Shown here: piece after piece, positions 24,626 through 33,420 of the stretch | Numbering within the stretch: the stretch's first letter is position 1 | Layout: each line of letters starts with the position of its first letter | Assembly: GCA_000169395.1 (NCBI GenBank) | Contig: AAXZ01000002.1 | Coordinates: 620,001 to 684,000, forward strand | DNA length: 64,000 nucleotides | Direction of reading: 5' to 3' | DNA from: Rhodobacteraceae bacterium HTCC2150 | GTDB taxonomy: Bacteria; Pseudomonadota; Alphaproteobacteria; Rhodobacterales; Rhodobacteraceae | Program-made: the position numbers and the translations under genes | The notes under the pieces: generated by a model | The model's input: only the letters and a program-made list of their open reading frames with translations | Told to the model about the DNA's origin: nothing | The model's database searches: none

Positions 24626-25963
24626 CTACTTGATTGCGTCCCATGCAGCCTGGATGTTGCCAGCTGTTGTTTCAGCATCTTGTCCGTTTGCAAACGCTGT
24701 CATTTCTGACCAGAACGCACCGGCACCGATGGCACCTGGCATTAGGTCAGATGCGTCAAAGCGGAATGTTGTCGCGTTTGACAAAATTTCGCCCTGCTTA
24801 CGCAACGCTGGTGTCGCATATGCAGAAAGGTCTGCACCTTTGTGTGCGGTCAGGAACGTGCCTTGTGACATCCATGCTTCGTGTGCTGATGCTTCTGTCA
24901 TGTATTGAAAGAATGCACGTGTTGCTGGGCTGTCTTTGGTCATTGTCCAAAGTGTACCGGCACCCAAAACTGGATTACCTAGATCAGCTGCTGCATATGG
25001 TGGGAAGTAGAAGAAATCTGCTTCGCCGTTTGCAACTTCTTCACCCTTTTTCGGGAAGAACGCAGGGATAAACGATGCTTGACGGTGCATCATGCAAGAC
25101 GCAGGTGATGAGAACAGACCTTTTGGTGCATCACCAAAGAATGTCGTCGCAACAGAGGACGCGCCACCGGCAACATAGTCGTCATTACGAGAGAATTGAC
25201 CGTAGACATTCATCGCGTTGATGACTTCTGGGCTGTTGAACGCAAGCTCGTTTGAAACCCATTTATCATAGTTTTCTGGCGATGTTGTACGCAACATCAA
25301 ATCTTCCATCCAGTCAGTCGCAGTCCAACCTGTGGCGTTACCGGATTCAACACCGATACACCAAGGTGTGTTACCATCGGCTACCATTTGATCAGACAGT
25401 TCAATCAGACCTTCCATCGTGGAGGGAACTTCATAACCGTTGTCTTCAAATTGGTCAGGTGAGAACCACACCAAAGATTTTAGATCCATTTTATAGGCAA
25501 AACCGTAGAAATCTTCTTTACCGTCAGCGTCTGCATATGTACCCAAGGCAGCCCATGATGAACCAGCACCATAGTTGTCGGTCATCCAAGCAGCTAAATC
25601 ATCACCTAGTGGCGTCAAGTGACCTTCTTTGGCCATGTCGCCAGCCAAACCGGGTTGTGGGAAAATAGCGATGTTTGGCGCGTTGTTTGAACGCAAATCA
25701 GCTACGATCAGGGCCGCAAAGTCGCGCGAACCAGAATACTTAACGACAGCGCCAGTGGCTTTTTCAAAACAGCTAACAGTGTTCGTTAGCATTTGCTCGT
25801 CTTGGCCTTCCATTGAACCCATGATGGTGATCACTTCACCTTCAAAGTTTCCAAGATCACCCAATTTGCTTGGCGTATCACATACATCGGCAAAGGCAGA
25901 CGTGCCAAAGGCACCTGTTGCAGCGATAAGGCCTGCTGATAAAAGTTTTGATTTGATTGACAT
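24626..25963 (-). CDS. aglE: Alpha-glucoside ABC transporter, substrate-binding protein
   Basis: This 445-residue periplasmic protein has a signal peptide (MSIKSKLLSAGLIAATGAFG, cut after AFA) and the family 1 extracellular solute-binding fold. Visible segments include EGEVITIMGSMEGQDEQ and GVESGNATGWTATDWMEDL, typical of AglE. GGAGG lies seven bases before the ATG at 25963; the longer frame to 26005 is rejected. It is the first gene of the operon. Confidence 0.92.
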   Translation of the reverse strand: MSIKSKLLSAGLIAATGAFGTSAFADVCDTPSKLGDLGNFEGEVITIMGSMEGQDEQMLTNTVSCFEKATGAVVKYSGSRDFAALIVADLRSNNAPNIAIFPQPGLAGDMAKEGHLTPLGDDLAAWMTDNYGAGSSWAALGTYADADGKEDFYGFAYKMDLKSLVWFSPDQFEDNGYEVPSTMEGLIELSDQMVADGNTPWCIGVESGNATGWTATDWMEDLMLRTTSPENYDKWVSNELAFNSPEVINAMNVYGQFSRNDDYVAGGASSVATTFFGDAPKGLFSSPASCMMHRQASFIPAFFPKKGEEVANGEADFFYFPPYAAADLGNPVLGAGTLWTMTKDSPATRAFFQYMTEASAHEAWMSQGTFLTAHKGADLSAYATPALRKQGEILSNATTFRFDASDLMPGAIGAGAFWSEMTAFANGQDAETTAGNIQAAWDAIK

Positions 25964-26040
25964 AAATTCCTCCCAGAACGTCATTTCGCAAAAAATCTTA
26001 TTCAACTCATCCGAGAACGAGCGTTTTCATTTAAGATTAC

Positions 26041-26054
26041 TGATAACGCTAACA
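26041..26054. promoter_or_regulatory. Candidate LacI-type (AglR-like) operator
   Basis: TGATAACGCTAACA is an imperfect palindrome around a central CG, the usual form of LacI-family operators. It lies about 80 bp upstream of the aglE start. No LacI-type regulator gene is present in the window, so it would have to lie elsewhere. The remaining 25964-26247 gap holds nothing else. Confidence 0.4.
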
Positions 26055-26247
26055 CCCATTTTTTGGCTTATCAACAGTTCCGTTGAACAATAACACCCAA
26101 GCTTCGATCACCTATTCTGCGCTGAAATTTTATACACCATCGAAATTTTATAATTACTCACGATCACGAAAACGTTGCAGGCAACCCCATTGGCACTCTT
26201 ATATTTGTCATCGTACTATCAAGCCTACTTTTAGAGAAAGAATACCG

Positions 26248-26697
26248 GTGTTCCGTTCCTTGATATTTGCTTTCGCTACTCTGATTTCATTGCCCGCGAT
26301 GGCTGAACCTACGATTATTTCTGCGCCAGAGGCGGCGGTCGCGGTTAACAACGGCGAAATGATCCTTGTTGACATTCGTAGCCCCGGCGAATGGGCTGAA
26401 ACCGGCGTTGCGAAAGGTGCGGTTGCAATGACATTGCACAGTCCGGATTTTTCAAAACAGATTGGTGCTCTTTTGACAGCTGAACATGGCAAATCAATCG
26501 GATTGATCTGTGCAACGGGTGGTCGAACAGCTTACGTCATTAACATTCTTTCAAAAAATGGATTTGATAATGTGGTGGATGTGTCCGAGGGAATGATCGG
26601 AAATGAACGCGGCCCTGGTTGGATCAAACGCGGCATGCCATTGGTGACGGCAGACGTCGCACAAAGAGCCTATCAACTTTTGGCATTGCAACCTTAA
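26248..26697 (+). CDS. Periplasmic rhodanese-like sulfurtransferase
   Basis: This 149-residue protein has a signal peptide (FRSLIFAFATLISLPAMA) and a single rhodanese domain: ILVDIRSPGEWAETGVAKGA and the active loop LICATGGRTA with the catalytic Cys. It would transfer sulfane sulfur in the periplasm. The start is the GTG at 26248, since the longer frame begins with residues that do not fit a leader. It opens a group of sulfur-related genes. Confidence 0.82.
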   Translation: MFRSLIFAFATLISLPAMAEPTIISAPEAAVAVNNGEMILVDIRSPGEWAETGVAKGAVAMTLHSPDFSKQIGALLTAEHGKSIGLICATGGRTAYVINILSKNGFDNVVDVSEGMIGNERGPGWIKRGMPLVTADVAQRAYQLLALQP

Positions 26698-26795
26698 TCG
26701 GCCAAAAGAAGACTGAAATGTATTAACTGGCTTTCTATATTGTGCATCCCTCTATATATTCAAAAAATGTAATGTGTATTAAACGAGGCCATCCA

Positions 26796-27716
26796 ATGCA
26801 TTTCAAATCAATTCAAATGGCAATGATCGCCATTCTGTTTTCAACAATTTCAGCGTTCGCCAATGTCTTACGTGTTCAGCAAGTGAACGACGATGTTTGG
26901 GCTATTGTTGGACCGCTGGAACAACGGAATGCCGAAAACATGGGCAATAACGCCACCTTTGGCTTGGTTACGACCACAGAAGGCGCCGTTTTAATTGATT
27001 CCGGTGGCAGCGCGCTTGGTGCAGCGATGATCGATGACGTCGTTAGATCCCTGACAGATGAACCCGTAAAATACGTGATCAACACAGGCGGGCAAGACCA
27101 CCGTTGGATCGGAAATTCATATTGGCGGAAAAACGATGCGATTATCATTTCGGCATCAGATGCGGTTGCTGATCAAAAGGATCGATCCTCAATTCAATTG
27201 ACAATGCTTTCACAATTAATCGGCGACAATTTGACCGGAACAAACCCGGCCTATGCTGACATCACATTTGACGACGCTTATACGTTGAAGCTTGGCAACA
27301 AAACTTTTGAAATCTGGTACCCATTTGCAGCGCACACCCCGGGCGACAGCTTCGTTTGGATTGAACAGTCTGATACCGTGTTTTCCGGCGATATTGTTTA
27401 TATCAATCGCCTTCTTGGCGTCATGGACTTTTCAAATTCCGCTGAATGGGTCGAGGCATTTGAAGCAATTGCGGCCCTAAATCCTAAACATGTCGTACCG
27501 GGGCATGGTCCCGCCACAAACTTAGGTAAAGCGCGTGCAGATACCTATGACTATTTGAAAAACTTGCGTACAAAAATTGGCGAGCATATTGATGAGGGCG
27601 GCGACATCATTGGTTCGGTGAACGTTGACCAATCCGCCTTTGATTATTTAGATCAATTTGACGCCCTTGCCGGACGAAACGCGCAGGCTGTATTTGAACA
27701 GATGGAATGGGAATAG
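26796..27716 (+). CDS. Exported metallo-beta-lactamase-fold protein with altered metal site
   Basis: This 306-residue protein has a signal peptide (MAMIAILFSTISAFA). It shows the MBL fold: FGLVTTTEGAVLIDSGGSA, AAHTPGDSFVWIEQSDTVFS, GDIVY and VVPGHGP. The usual HxHxDH motif reads TGGQDH, so the first two metal-binding His are missing while Asp-His remain. It resembles the MBL proteins found near sulfur-oxidation and quinoprotein genes. A changed metal centre or a non-hydrolytic role is inferred. The ATG at 26796 has ACGAGG upstream. Confidence 0.78.
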   Translation: MHFKSIQMAMIAILFSTISAFANVLRVQQVNDDVWAIVGPLEQRNAENMGNNATFGLVTTTEGAVLIDSGGSALGAAMIDDVVRSLTDEPVKYVINTGGQDHRWIGNSYWRKNDAIIISASDAVADQKDRSSIQLTMLSQLIGDNLTGTNPAYADITFDDAYTLKLGNKTFEIWYPFAAHTPGDSFVWIEQSDTVFSGDIVYINRLLGVMDFSNSAEWVEAFEAIAALNPKHVVPGHGPATNLGKARADTYDYLKNLRTKIGEHIDEGGDIIGSVNVDQSAFDYLDQFDALAGRNAQAVFEQMEWE

Positions 27717-27774
27717 CATTGCTTAGTCAGAACGGCCAATGCGTTCATACAAACCAATAATAGGTATGGAATAA

Positions 27775-28410
27775 ATGGAAGCTAATTTTTGGCATGAACG
27801 CTGGAAAAACAATCAAATTGGATTTCACCTTCCGGCTGTAAATCCGCTTTTGGTTCAGCATTTTTCATCCCTGAGCGTTTCTTCGCAGGCTCGCATTTTT
27901 GTGCCATTGTGCGGCAAATCCAGCGATATTTCTTGGCTGTTGGATCGAGGTTTTAGTGTTGTTGGCGTCGAACTGAGCGTACTTGCCATCAATCAATTGT
28001 TTGACGAACTAAAAATCACACCATCGATAACCACACAGGGTGCAATTACACGTTATAGAGGGCCAAAAATTGATATCTTGGTTGGTGATATTTTTAAGGT
28101 TTCACAATTCGATCTTGGTTCCGTTTCAGCCACTTATGATCGCGCCGCTTTGGTCGCCTTACCCGCCGAAATGCGACGCATGTATTCAAAACATGTAATT
28201 GACATCACAAAGGCCGCGCCGCAACTTTTGTTAACGTTTTCTTATGATCAAAAACTTGTTGATGGCCCACCGTTTTCAATTTCGAAAGATGAGGTTTTCA
28301 GCCATTATTCAGGCCACTATGATTGCGAACTTTTACAGGAAAAGGCTGTTGCTGGCGGTGGGCTCACAGGTACGGTTCCCGCCACCGACAATGTTTGGTT
28401 GTTAAAATAG
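27775..28410 (+). CDS. tpm: Thiopurine S-methyltransferase family protein
   Basis: This 211-residue SAM-dependent methyltransferase shows the TPMT pattern: FWHERWKNNQIGFH at the N-terminus, FVPLCGKSSDISWLLDRGF and VVGVELS for SAM binding, YDRAALVALP, and a C-terminal GTVPATDNVWLLK. Bacterial TPMTs methylate chalcogen compounds such as selenite or tellurite as well as thiols, which fits the sulfur setting. It is followed by the Crp/Fnr gene in the same direction. Confidence 0.88.
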   Translation: MEANFWHERWKNNQIGFHLPAVNPLLVQHFSSLSVSSQARIFVPLCGKSSDISWLLDRGFSVVGVELSVLAINQLFDELKITPSITTQGAITRYRGPKIDILVGDIFKVSQFDLGSVSATYDRAALVALPAEMRRMYSKHVIDITKAAPQLLLTFSYDQKLVDGPPFSISKDEVFSHYSGHYDCELLQEKAVAGGGLTGTVPATDNVWLLK

Positions 28411-28458
28411 CCGATTGTTCGGTATGTTTTGCGCACAAAGGCAATAGGGGGTTTCTTG

Positions 28459-29130
28459 ATGACCAGCGAGTATGAATGGGTTGAACGTTTCCCTGGCCTT
28501 TCCCGTCTAGAGCCCAAAATCAAAGAATTGCTTTTGTCGCGTAGCAACATCATCGAGGTACCAAAGGGTGTTACAATCTTTGGCCCCGAAAACTCACCAG
28601 AAAACATGTTGTTTCTTTTAGATGGCACCGTGCGCGTTCAACAAGTTTCTGACACCGGCCACGAAATTGTTTTGTATCGGATTAATGCAGGGGAAAGTTG
28701 TGTTTTAACCACCGCATGCCTTTTGGCATTTGAAGACTACGCCGCTGACGGCATTTCAGAAACGCCCGTTCGGGCCGCAGCGGTTCCTCGCGATGTGTTT
28801 GACGAACTTGTTGCCCAATCCAAATCCTTTCGAGACTTCGTATTTGCGGCCTTTTCAAAACGGATCACTGGTCTGTTTCAAATGATCGACGAGGTTGCCT
28901 TTCAACGCCTTGATGTACGCTTGGCCGATAAATTACTGTCTTTGGCCAATACCGATGGAACAGTCATGACCACGCATCAAAAATTATCTGTTGAGCTTGG
29001 CTCGGCACGCGAGGTCATTTCTCGACAACTACAAGAATTTCAACGGCGTGGCTGGATTGAACAAGCGCGCGGACGTGTAAATTTGCTTGATAAAATCAAT
29101 TTAAAACAATTGGCCAAACACAATACTTAA
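28459..29130 (+). CDS. Crp/Fnr-family transcription regulator
   Basis: This 223-residue regulator has an N-terminal cNMP-type sensory barrel (VPKGVTIFGPENSPENMLFL, LYRINAGESCVLTTACLL), a dimer helix and a C-terminal winged helix (LSVELGSAREVISRQLQEF). There is no Fnr-type four-Cys iron-sulfur motif. The two Cys in SCVLTTACLL could sense persulfides, as proposed for some regulators beside sulfide-detoxification genes (inference). AGGGGG precedes the ATG at 28459. It probably controls the adjacent cluster through the box at 29148. Confidence 0.85.
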   Translation: MTSEYEWVERFPGLSRLEPKIKELLLSRSNIIEVPKGVTIFGPENSPENMLFLLDGTVRVQQVSDTGHEIVLYRINAGESCVLTTACLLAFEDYAADGISETPVRAAAVPRDVFDELVAQSKSFRDFVFAAFSKRITGLFQMIDEVAFQRLDVRLADKLLSLANTDGTVMTTHQKLSVELGSAREVISRQLQEFQRRGWIEQARGRVNLLDKINLKQLAKHNT

Positions 29131-29147
29131 AACTATTTCCCCTTAAT

Positions 29148-29160
29148 GTGACTTTGTCAC
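29148..29160. promoter_or_regulatory. Candidate Crp/Fnr-type binding site
   Basis: GTGACTTTGTCAC is a perfect palindrome with a three-base centre, in the intergenic region between the Crp/Fnr gene and the sulfur genes it probably controls. It resembles a Crp-type half-site pair but is more compact. Confidence 0.5.
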
Positions 29161-29217
29161 CGTTAGCGGCGTCCTCAATCCCCTATGGTCATCATAGCTT
29201 AATGAGGAAATTTCAAA

Positions 29218-29430
29218 ATGACTAAAAATCTAGGAAGTGTTGATCGCATTTTTCGCACAATCTTGGGCATCGTCCTACTGGGCGCACCATTCATAAGTGG
29301 GTTGGCAATGTTTTCGTCCAATACCTTTACCGCGATTTCTGTAATTGCTGGCATCATCATGTTGGCAACGGCATCAATTCGTTTCTGTCCACTTTACCGC
29401 ATCTTCGGCTTACGGACGTGTAAACTGTGA
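29218..29430 (+). CDS. DUF2892 (YgaP-type) inner membrane protein
   Basis: This 70-residue protein has N-terminal NLGSVDRIFRTILGIVLLG and two membrane helices, ending CPLYRIFGLRTC. This is the DUF2892 membrane anchor seen fused to rhodanese in YgaP. It is often encoded beside YeeE/YedE genes. Its TGA overlaps the ATG of the next gene, so the two are translationally coupled. Confidence 0.85.
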   Translation: MTKNLGSVDRIFRTILGIVLLGAPFISGLAMFSSNTFTAISVIAGIIMLATASIRFCPLYRIFGLRTCKL

Positions 29431-29861
29431 TGGAAACTGTATTTACCCCTTTTCTATCCCTTGGCGGCGGCGTTCTAATCGGCTTATCAGCCATCTTATT
29501 GATGGCGACAGCCGGCCGGATCATGGGGGCCACTGGAATTTTGGCAGGTCTGCTTCAACCCTCTAACTTTTCTGACTGGTCTTGGCGCGCAACCGTGCTT
29601 GCAGGCATGGTTACAGGACCCGTTGTGGTCATGTTTTTCACTGGTGAATTTCCCGCTGTGCAAGTGCCTATTTCAACGACTATGTTGATCACCGGCGGCT
29701 TTATCGTGGGCCTAGGCGTCACATTTGGTGCGGGGTGCACATCTGGGCATGGCGTCTGCGGCATGGCCAGACTTTCACCTCGTTCCATAGCGGCAACATT
29801 CACCTTTATGATCACAACCGGCATCACTGTTTACGTGGTTCGCCACATGTTAGGAGCCTAA
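29430..29861 (+). CDS. YeeE/YedE family transporter, first half
   Basis: This 143-residue membrane protein has about four helices and the hallmark FGAGCTSGHGVCGMARLS, where Cys residues handle thiosulfate or sulfane sulfur in YeeE (TsuA). It forms a pair with the next gene; split pairs are known as PmpA/PmpB. A GTG one codon earlier is possible, but the ATG at 29430 overlaps the preceding TGA. Confidence 0.88.
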   Translation: METVFTPFLSLGGGVLIGLSAILLMATAGRIMGATGILAGLLQPSNFSDWSWRATVLAGMVTGPVVVMFFTGEFPAVQVPISTTMLITGGFIVGLGVTFGAGCTSGHGVCGMARLSPRSIAATFTFMITTGITVYVVRHMLGA

Positions 29862-29863
29862 GG

Positions 29864-30301
29864 ATGCGCTTAATTTCATTATATTTAATCGGTCTCGTTT
29901 TTGGCGTTGGAATTTCAATTTCCGGCATGGCCAATCCTGCTAAACTTCTGAATTTCTTTGATATTGCAGGAACGTGGGACCCAAGCTTGGCCTTCGTTAT
30001 GGGTGGTGCATTGATCGTAACATTTATCGGTTATCGTTTTGTATTAAAGCGCCCTGCCCCCATGATGTCCGAAAGCTTTCAGTTGCCAACACGACGCGAC
30101 CTTGATCTGCCATTGATTGCAGGATCAGCCGTCTTTGGTATTGGCTGGGGGATATCTGGTTTTTGTCCTGGTGGTGCACTACCCGCATTGGGCACAGGGC
30201 GCATCGAAGTCGTAACTTTCGTAATCGCTTTGCTGGCAGGTATCTTTGTGGCTAAAGTCTTGCAAAGCATGCTGGCGAAACGTGCACCAGTTCAAATTTA
30301 A
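29864..30301 (+). CDS. YeeE/YedE family transporter, second half
   Basis: This 145-residue membrane protein has SISGMANPAKLLNFFDIAG near the start and ISGFCPGGALPALGTG, the second Cys-containing signature, in the last third. It starts two bases after its partner with AAGG upstream. Together they would import a sulfur species (thiosulfate or polysulfide) to be oxidised by the dioxygenase-like enzyme encoded next. Confidence 0.88.
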   Translation: MRLISLYLIGLVFGVGISISGMANPAKLLNFFDIAGTWDPSLAFVMGGALIVTFIGYRFVLKRPAPMMSESFQLPTRRDLDLPLIAGSAVFGIGWGISGFCPGGALPALGTGRIEVVTFVIALLAGIFVAKVLQSMLAKRAPVQI

Positions 30302-30317
30302 GTTTGAGGAGAACAAA

Positions 30318-31199
30318 ATGACCTATCCAATAAACATGACTGTTAAGCCCGATGTTTCCGCTCATTTTGATGACGCGACGAATACAATCACTTACATTGT
30401 CAAAGATCCAAACAGTAACCATTGTGCAATTATCGACAGCGTTATGGATATTGATTATGCCGCAGGGCGTATCACCTATAAGGCCGCGGATAAATTGATT
30501 GTCGAAATCCAAGACCGTGGATTGACAGTTGATTGGATCATCGAGAGCCATGTTCACGCCGATCATCTAAGTGCCGCCCCCTATATTCAGGACAAATTGG
30601 GTGGCAAAATCGGGGTTGGTGAAAAAATCATGGTGATCCAAGAAACCTTTGGCAAGGTTTTCAATGAGGGCACCGATTTTCAACGCGATGGTTCACAATT
30701 TGATGCGCTGTTTAAAGACGGCGACACTTACAACATTGGCACGATGCAGGCTTTTGCGATGTACACGCCCGGTCACACACCTGCATGTATGGTGCATGTA
30801 ATTGGGAATGCTGCCTTTGCAGGTGATACGCTCTTTATGCCAGACGGTGGGTCAGCACGTTGTGATTTTCCAGGTGGAGATGCAGGTGAATTATATGACA
30901 GTATCATGAAGGTGCTCGCCTTGCCTGACGAAACCCACCTGTTCATGTGCCACGATTATGGCCCCAATGGGCGCGCGATTGAATGGGAAACCACGGTGGC
31001 GGATCAAAAGGCTGACAATATCCACGTCGGTGGAAACAAAACCCGCGCAGACTTCATCAAGTTTCGCACAGAACGCGACGCGCAACTTAGCATGCCCAAA
31101 CTGATCATCCCTTCACTTCAGGTTAATATGCGCGCAGGCGAGGTGCCCACGGATGCCGACGGGAACCAAGTGCTAAAAATACCCGTAAACGGTATATAA
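30318..31199 (+). CDS. Persulfide dioxygenase-like MBL-fold enzyme (Blh type)
   Basis: This 293-residue cytoplasmic enzyme has the intact metal motif ESHVHADHLSAA, the second His in YTPGHTPACMVHV, the Asp in FAGDTLFMPDGGSARCDFPG and the last His in LFMCHDYGP. This pattern is typical of ETHE1-like persulfide dioxygenases and Blh, which oxidise glutathione persulfide to sulfite. AGGAG lies before the ATG. The neighbouring transporter pair and DUF442 gene support sulfide detoxification. Confidence 0.88.
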   Translation: MTYPINMTVKPDVSAHFDDATNTITYIVKDPNSNHCAIIDSVMDIDYAAGRITYKAADKLIVEIQDRGLTVDWIIESHVHADHLSAAPYIQDKLGGKIGVGEKIMVIQETFGKVFNEGTDFQRDGSQFDALFKDGDTYNIGTMQAFAMYTPGHTPACMVHVIGNAAFAGDTLFMPDGGSARCDFPGGDAGELYDSIMKVLALPDETHLFMCHDYGPNGRAIEWETTVADQKADNIHVGGNKTRADFIKFRTERDAQLSMPKLIIPSLQVNMRAGEVPTDADGNQVLKIPVNGI

Positions 31200-31211
31200 G
31201 AGGATACGAAC

Positions 31212-31547
31212 ATGGAATTGAAAAACCTTGCAGATGGCCTGTCTGTTAGCGAGCAAATCTTGTCCTCTGACATGTACGCAATCAAAGATGCTGGATTTGG
31301 CGGTATTATCTGCAATCGACCCGATGGCGAAGAAGCCGGCCAACCAACGTTTGATGAAATAGCGACCGCCGCCAAAGCCGCTGGTCTAGAAGTTATCCAT
31401 CAACCGATCATTCCTGGTCAAATGTCCCAAAGTGATGCTGACGACTTTGCCAATTCAGTGTCGACCATGTCGGGGCCAGTATTGGCATTCTGTCGAACAG
31501 GCGCGCGATCCTCAATGCTGTGGTCCATGTCTCAAAACGGCGCCTAA
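31212..31547 (+). CDS. DUF442 / TIGR01244 family phosphatase-like protein
   Basis: This 111-residue protein has LADGLSVSEQILSSD at the start, ICNRPDGEEAGQP, and a dual-specificity-phosphatase-type loop CRTGARS near the end. In many bacteria this domain is fused to the Blh MBL domain; here it is a separate gene 12 bp downstream. The Cys may act in sulfur transfer as well as phosphate chemistry; this is not settled for the family. Confidence 0.85.
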   Translation: MELKNLADGLSVSEQILSSDMYAIKDAGFGGIICNRPDGEEAGQPTFDEIATAAKAAGLEVIHQPIIPGQMSQSDADDFANSVSTMSGPVLAFCRTGARSSMLWSMSQNGA

Positions 31548-31608
31548 CATCTAAAATCTGGCCCCTTGCGAACCAAAACGAGGGACCCCAAATTTTTCAG
31601 AGAACACA

Positions 31609-33330
31609 ATGAAAACCCAATTAATACAGTTCTTGCCCATTCTTAAATGGGGGCAGGACTATAATCGCGCGACCCTAACAAATGATCTTGTTGCAGCCTT
31701 AATCGTAACAATCATGTTGATCCCTCAATCACTGGCCTATGCGCTTTTGGCAGGTTTACCACCTCAGGCTGGCCTTTATGCCTCAATTGTTCCGATTATG
31801 CTTTATGCCGTTTTTGGCACCAGTCGCTCATTAGCGGTTGGTCCTGTTGCTGTTGTTTCTCTGATGACCGCCGCTGCTCTAAGTAACATCGTTGAACAGG
31901 GCACTATGGGGTATGCGGTTGCAGCACTTTCATTGGCAGCACTATCCGGCATTATATTACTGTTGATGGGGCTTTTTCGTCTTGGTTTTATTGCCAATTT
32001 TTTGTCACATCCCGTAATCGCAGGATTTATCACGGCATCCGGTATAATTATTGCAACCAGCCAGCTTAAGAATGTGTTTGGGGTTAATGCGCATGGGCAC
32101 AACCTATTGGATCTCGTTATTTCACTTAGTTCGCATTTGTCGGAAATAAACTGGATCACAGTGGTCATTGGCGCATCAGCAACAGCATTTCTGTTTTGGA
32201 TACGAAAAGGATTGTCGCCCTTTTTGCAAAAACTAGGCATGCCCAAACATGTCATAGGCATTCTAATAAAAATTGGCCCCGTCGCGATTATTGTTGTAAC
32301 AACCCTTGTTGTTTGGGGATTTGATTTAGCACAAAAAGGCGTCAAAATCGTGGGCGAAGTACCGCAAAGTCTGCCCCCATTAACCTTGCCATCGTTTTCG
32401 CCTGACCTTTTGGGTCAACTTCTTTTGCCTGCCTTTTTAATATCAATCATCGGCTTTGTTGAATCCATTTCAGTCGCCCAAACTTTGGCCGCCAAGAAAA
32501 GGCAACAGATCAACCCAGATCAAGAATTGATCGGTTTAGGCGCGGCAAACATCGGTGCATCCCTTACGGGCGGATTTCCCGTAACCGGTGGATTTTCACG
32601 CTCTGTCGTGAATTTTGATGCAGGTGCTGAAACCCCCGCCGCAGGCGCCTTTACGGCTATTGGTTTGGCCTTCGCCGCCCTGTTTCTGACGCCGCTTATT
32701 TATTTTTTACCCAAAGCGACCTTAGCCGCGACAATTATCGTGGCCGTTCTAAGCCTTGTGGATTTTTCGATCCTGAAACGGAGCTGGAAATACGCCAAAG
32801 CCGACTTTAGCGCCGTATCCGTAACTATCATTTTGACCCTCATCTTGGGCGTAGAAGCAGGCGTTTTGGCCGGTGTAATTCTGTCAATTTTGCTGCATCT
32901 GTATAAATCATCAAAACCCCACATCGCCGAAGTGGGCAAAGTACCGGGCACGCATCACTATCGAAACATTTTACGCCATGACGTTGTTACTGATCCAACA
33001 ATCGTGTCATTGCGTGTTGATGAAAGCCTTTATTTCGCCAATGCGCGTTATTTGGAGGACAAAATTCACAACCGTGTTGCAAAAGATAAATGTGTTCGCC
33101 ACGTAATTCTGCAGTGCTCTGCCATAAATGACGTTGACCTAAGTGCCCTAGAATCGTTGGAAATGATCAACGAGAGACTACGCGAAATGGGTGTGAAGTT
33201 ACATTTGTCCGAGATCAAAGGGCCTGTCATGGATCGCCTAAAACGAGGGCACTTCTTATCACATCTTAGTGGCGAGATATTTCTGTCACAACATGATGCG
33301 GTTGAAACATTAAAGCCAAAGCCCGTTTAA
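31609..33330 (+). CDS. SulP-family anion (sulfate) transporter
   Basis: This 573-residue transporter has the SulP signature LVAALIVTIMLIPQSLAYAL in the first helices, about 12 membrane segments, GGFPVTGGFSRSVVNFDAGA, and a C-terminal STAS domain (about 440-560: VSLRVDESLYFANARYLED). As the last gene of the sulfur cluster it probably exports sulfite or sulfate formed by persulfide oxidation. A strong terminator follows at 33365. Confidence 0.9.
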   Translation: MKTQLIQFLPILKWGQDYNRATLTNDLVAALIVTIMLIPQSLAYALLAGLPPQAGLYASIVPIMLYAVFGTSRSLAVGPVAVVSLMTAAALSNIVEQGTMGYAVAALSLAALSGIILLLMGLFRLGFIANFLSHPVIAGFITASGIIIATSQLKNVFGVNAHGHNLLDLVISLSSHLSEINWITVVIGASATAFLFWIRKGLSPFLQKLGMPKHVIGILIKIGPVAIIVVTTLVVWGFDLAQKGVKIVGEVPQSLPPLTLPSFSPDLLGQLLLPAFLISIIGFVESISVAQTLAAKKRQQINPDQELIGLGAANIGASLTGGFPVTGGFSRSVVNFDAGAETPAAGAFTAIGLAFAALFLTPLIYFLPKATLAATIIVAVLSLVDFSILKRSWKYAKADFSAVSVTIILTLILGVEAGVLAGVILSILLHLYKSSKPHIAEVGKVPGTHHYRNILRHDVVTDPTIVSLRVDESLYFANARYLEDKIHNRVAKDKCVRHVILQCSAINDVDLSALESLEMINERLREMGVKLHLSEIKGPVMDRLKRGHFLSHLSGEIFLSQHDAVETLKPKPV

Positions 33331-33364
33331 GGCAGCCATTTACCCAAAATTCACGCCGTCCAAC

Positions 33365-33402
33365 AAAGAAACCCACCAAAATCAATTGGTGGGTTTCTTT
33401 TT
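33365..33402 (+). terminator. Rho-independent terminator after SulP gene
   Basis: A perfect 15-bp stem (AAAGAAACCCACCAA with TTGGTGGGTTTCTTT) has a 6-base loop and is followed by further T residues. It lies 35 bp after the transporter stop and ends the sulfur operon. Confidence 0.9.
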
Positions 33403-33420
33403 GTTAAGTCGAAGTTGCCG

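Noticed and set aside
31565-31580. GAGGGACCCC as a fourth copy of the bipartite motif
   Set aside because: Only the short GGGACCC core matches; the ATRATCTSG part and the left half 35 bp away are absent.
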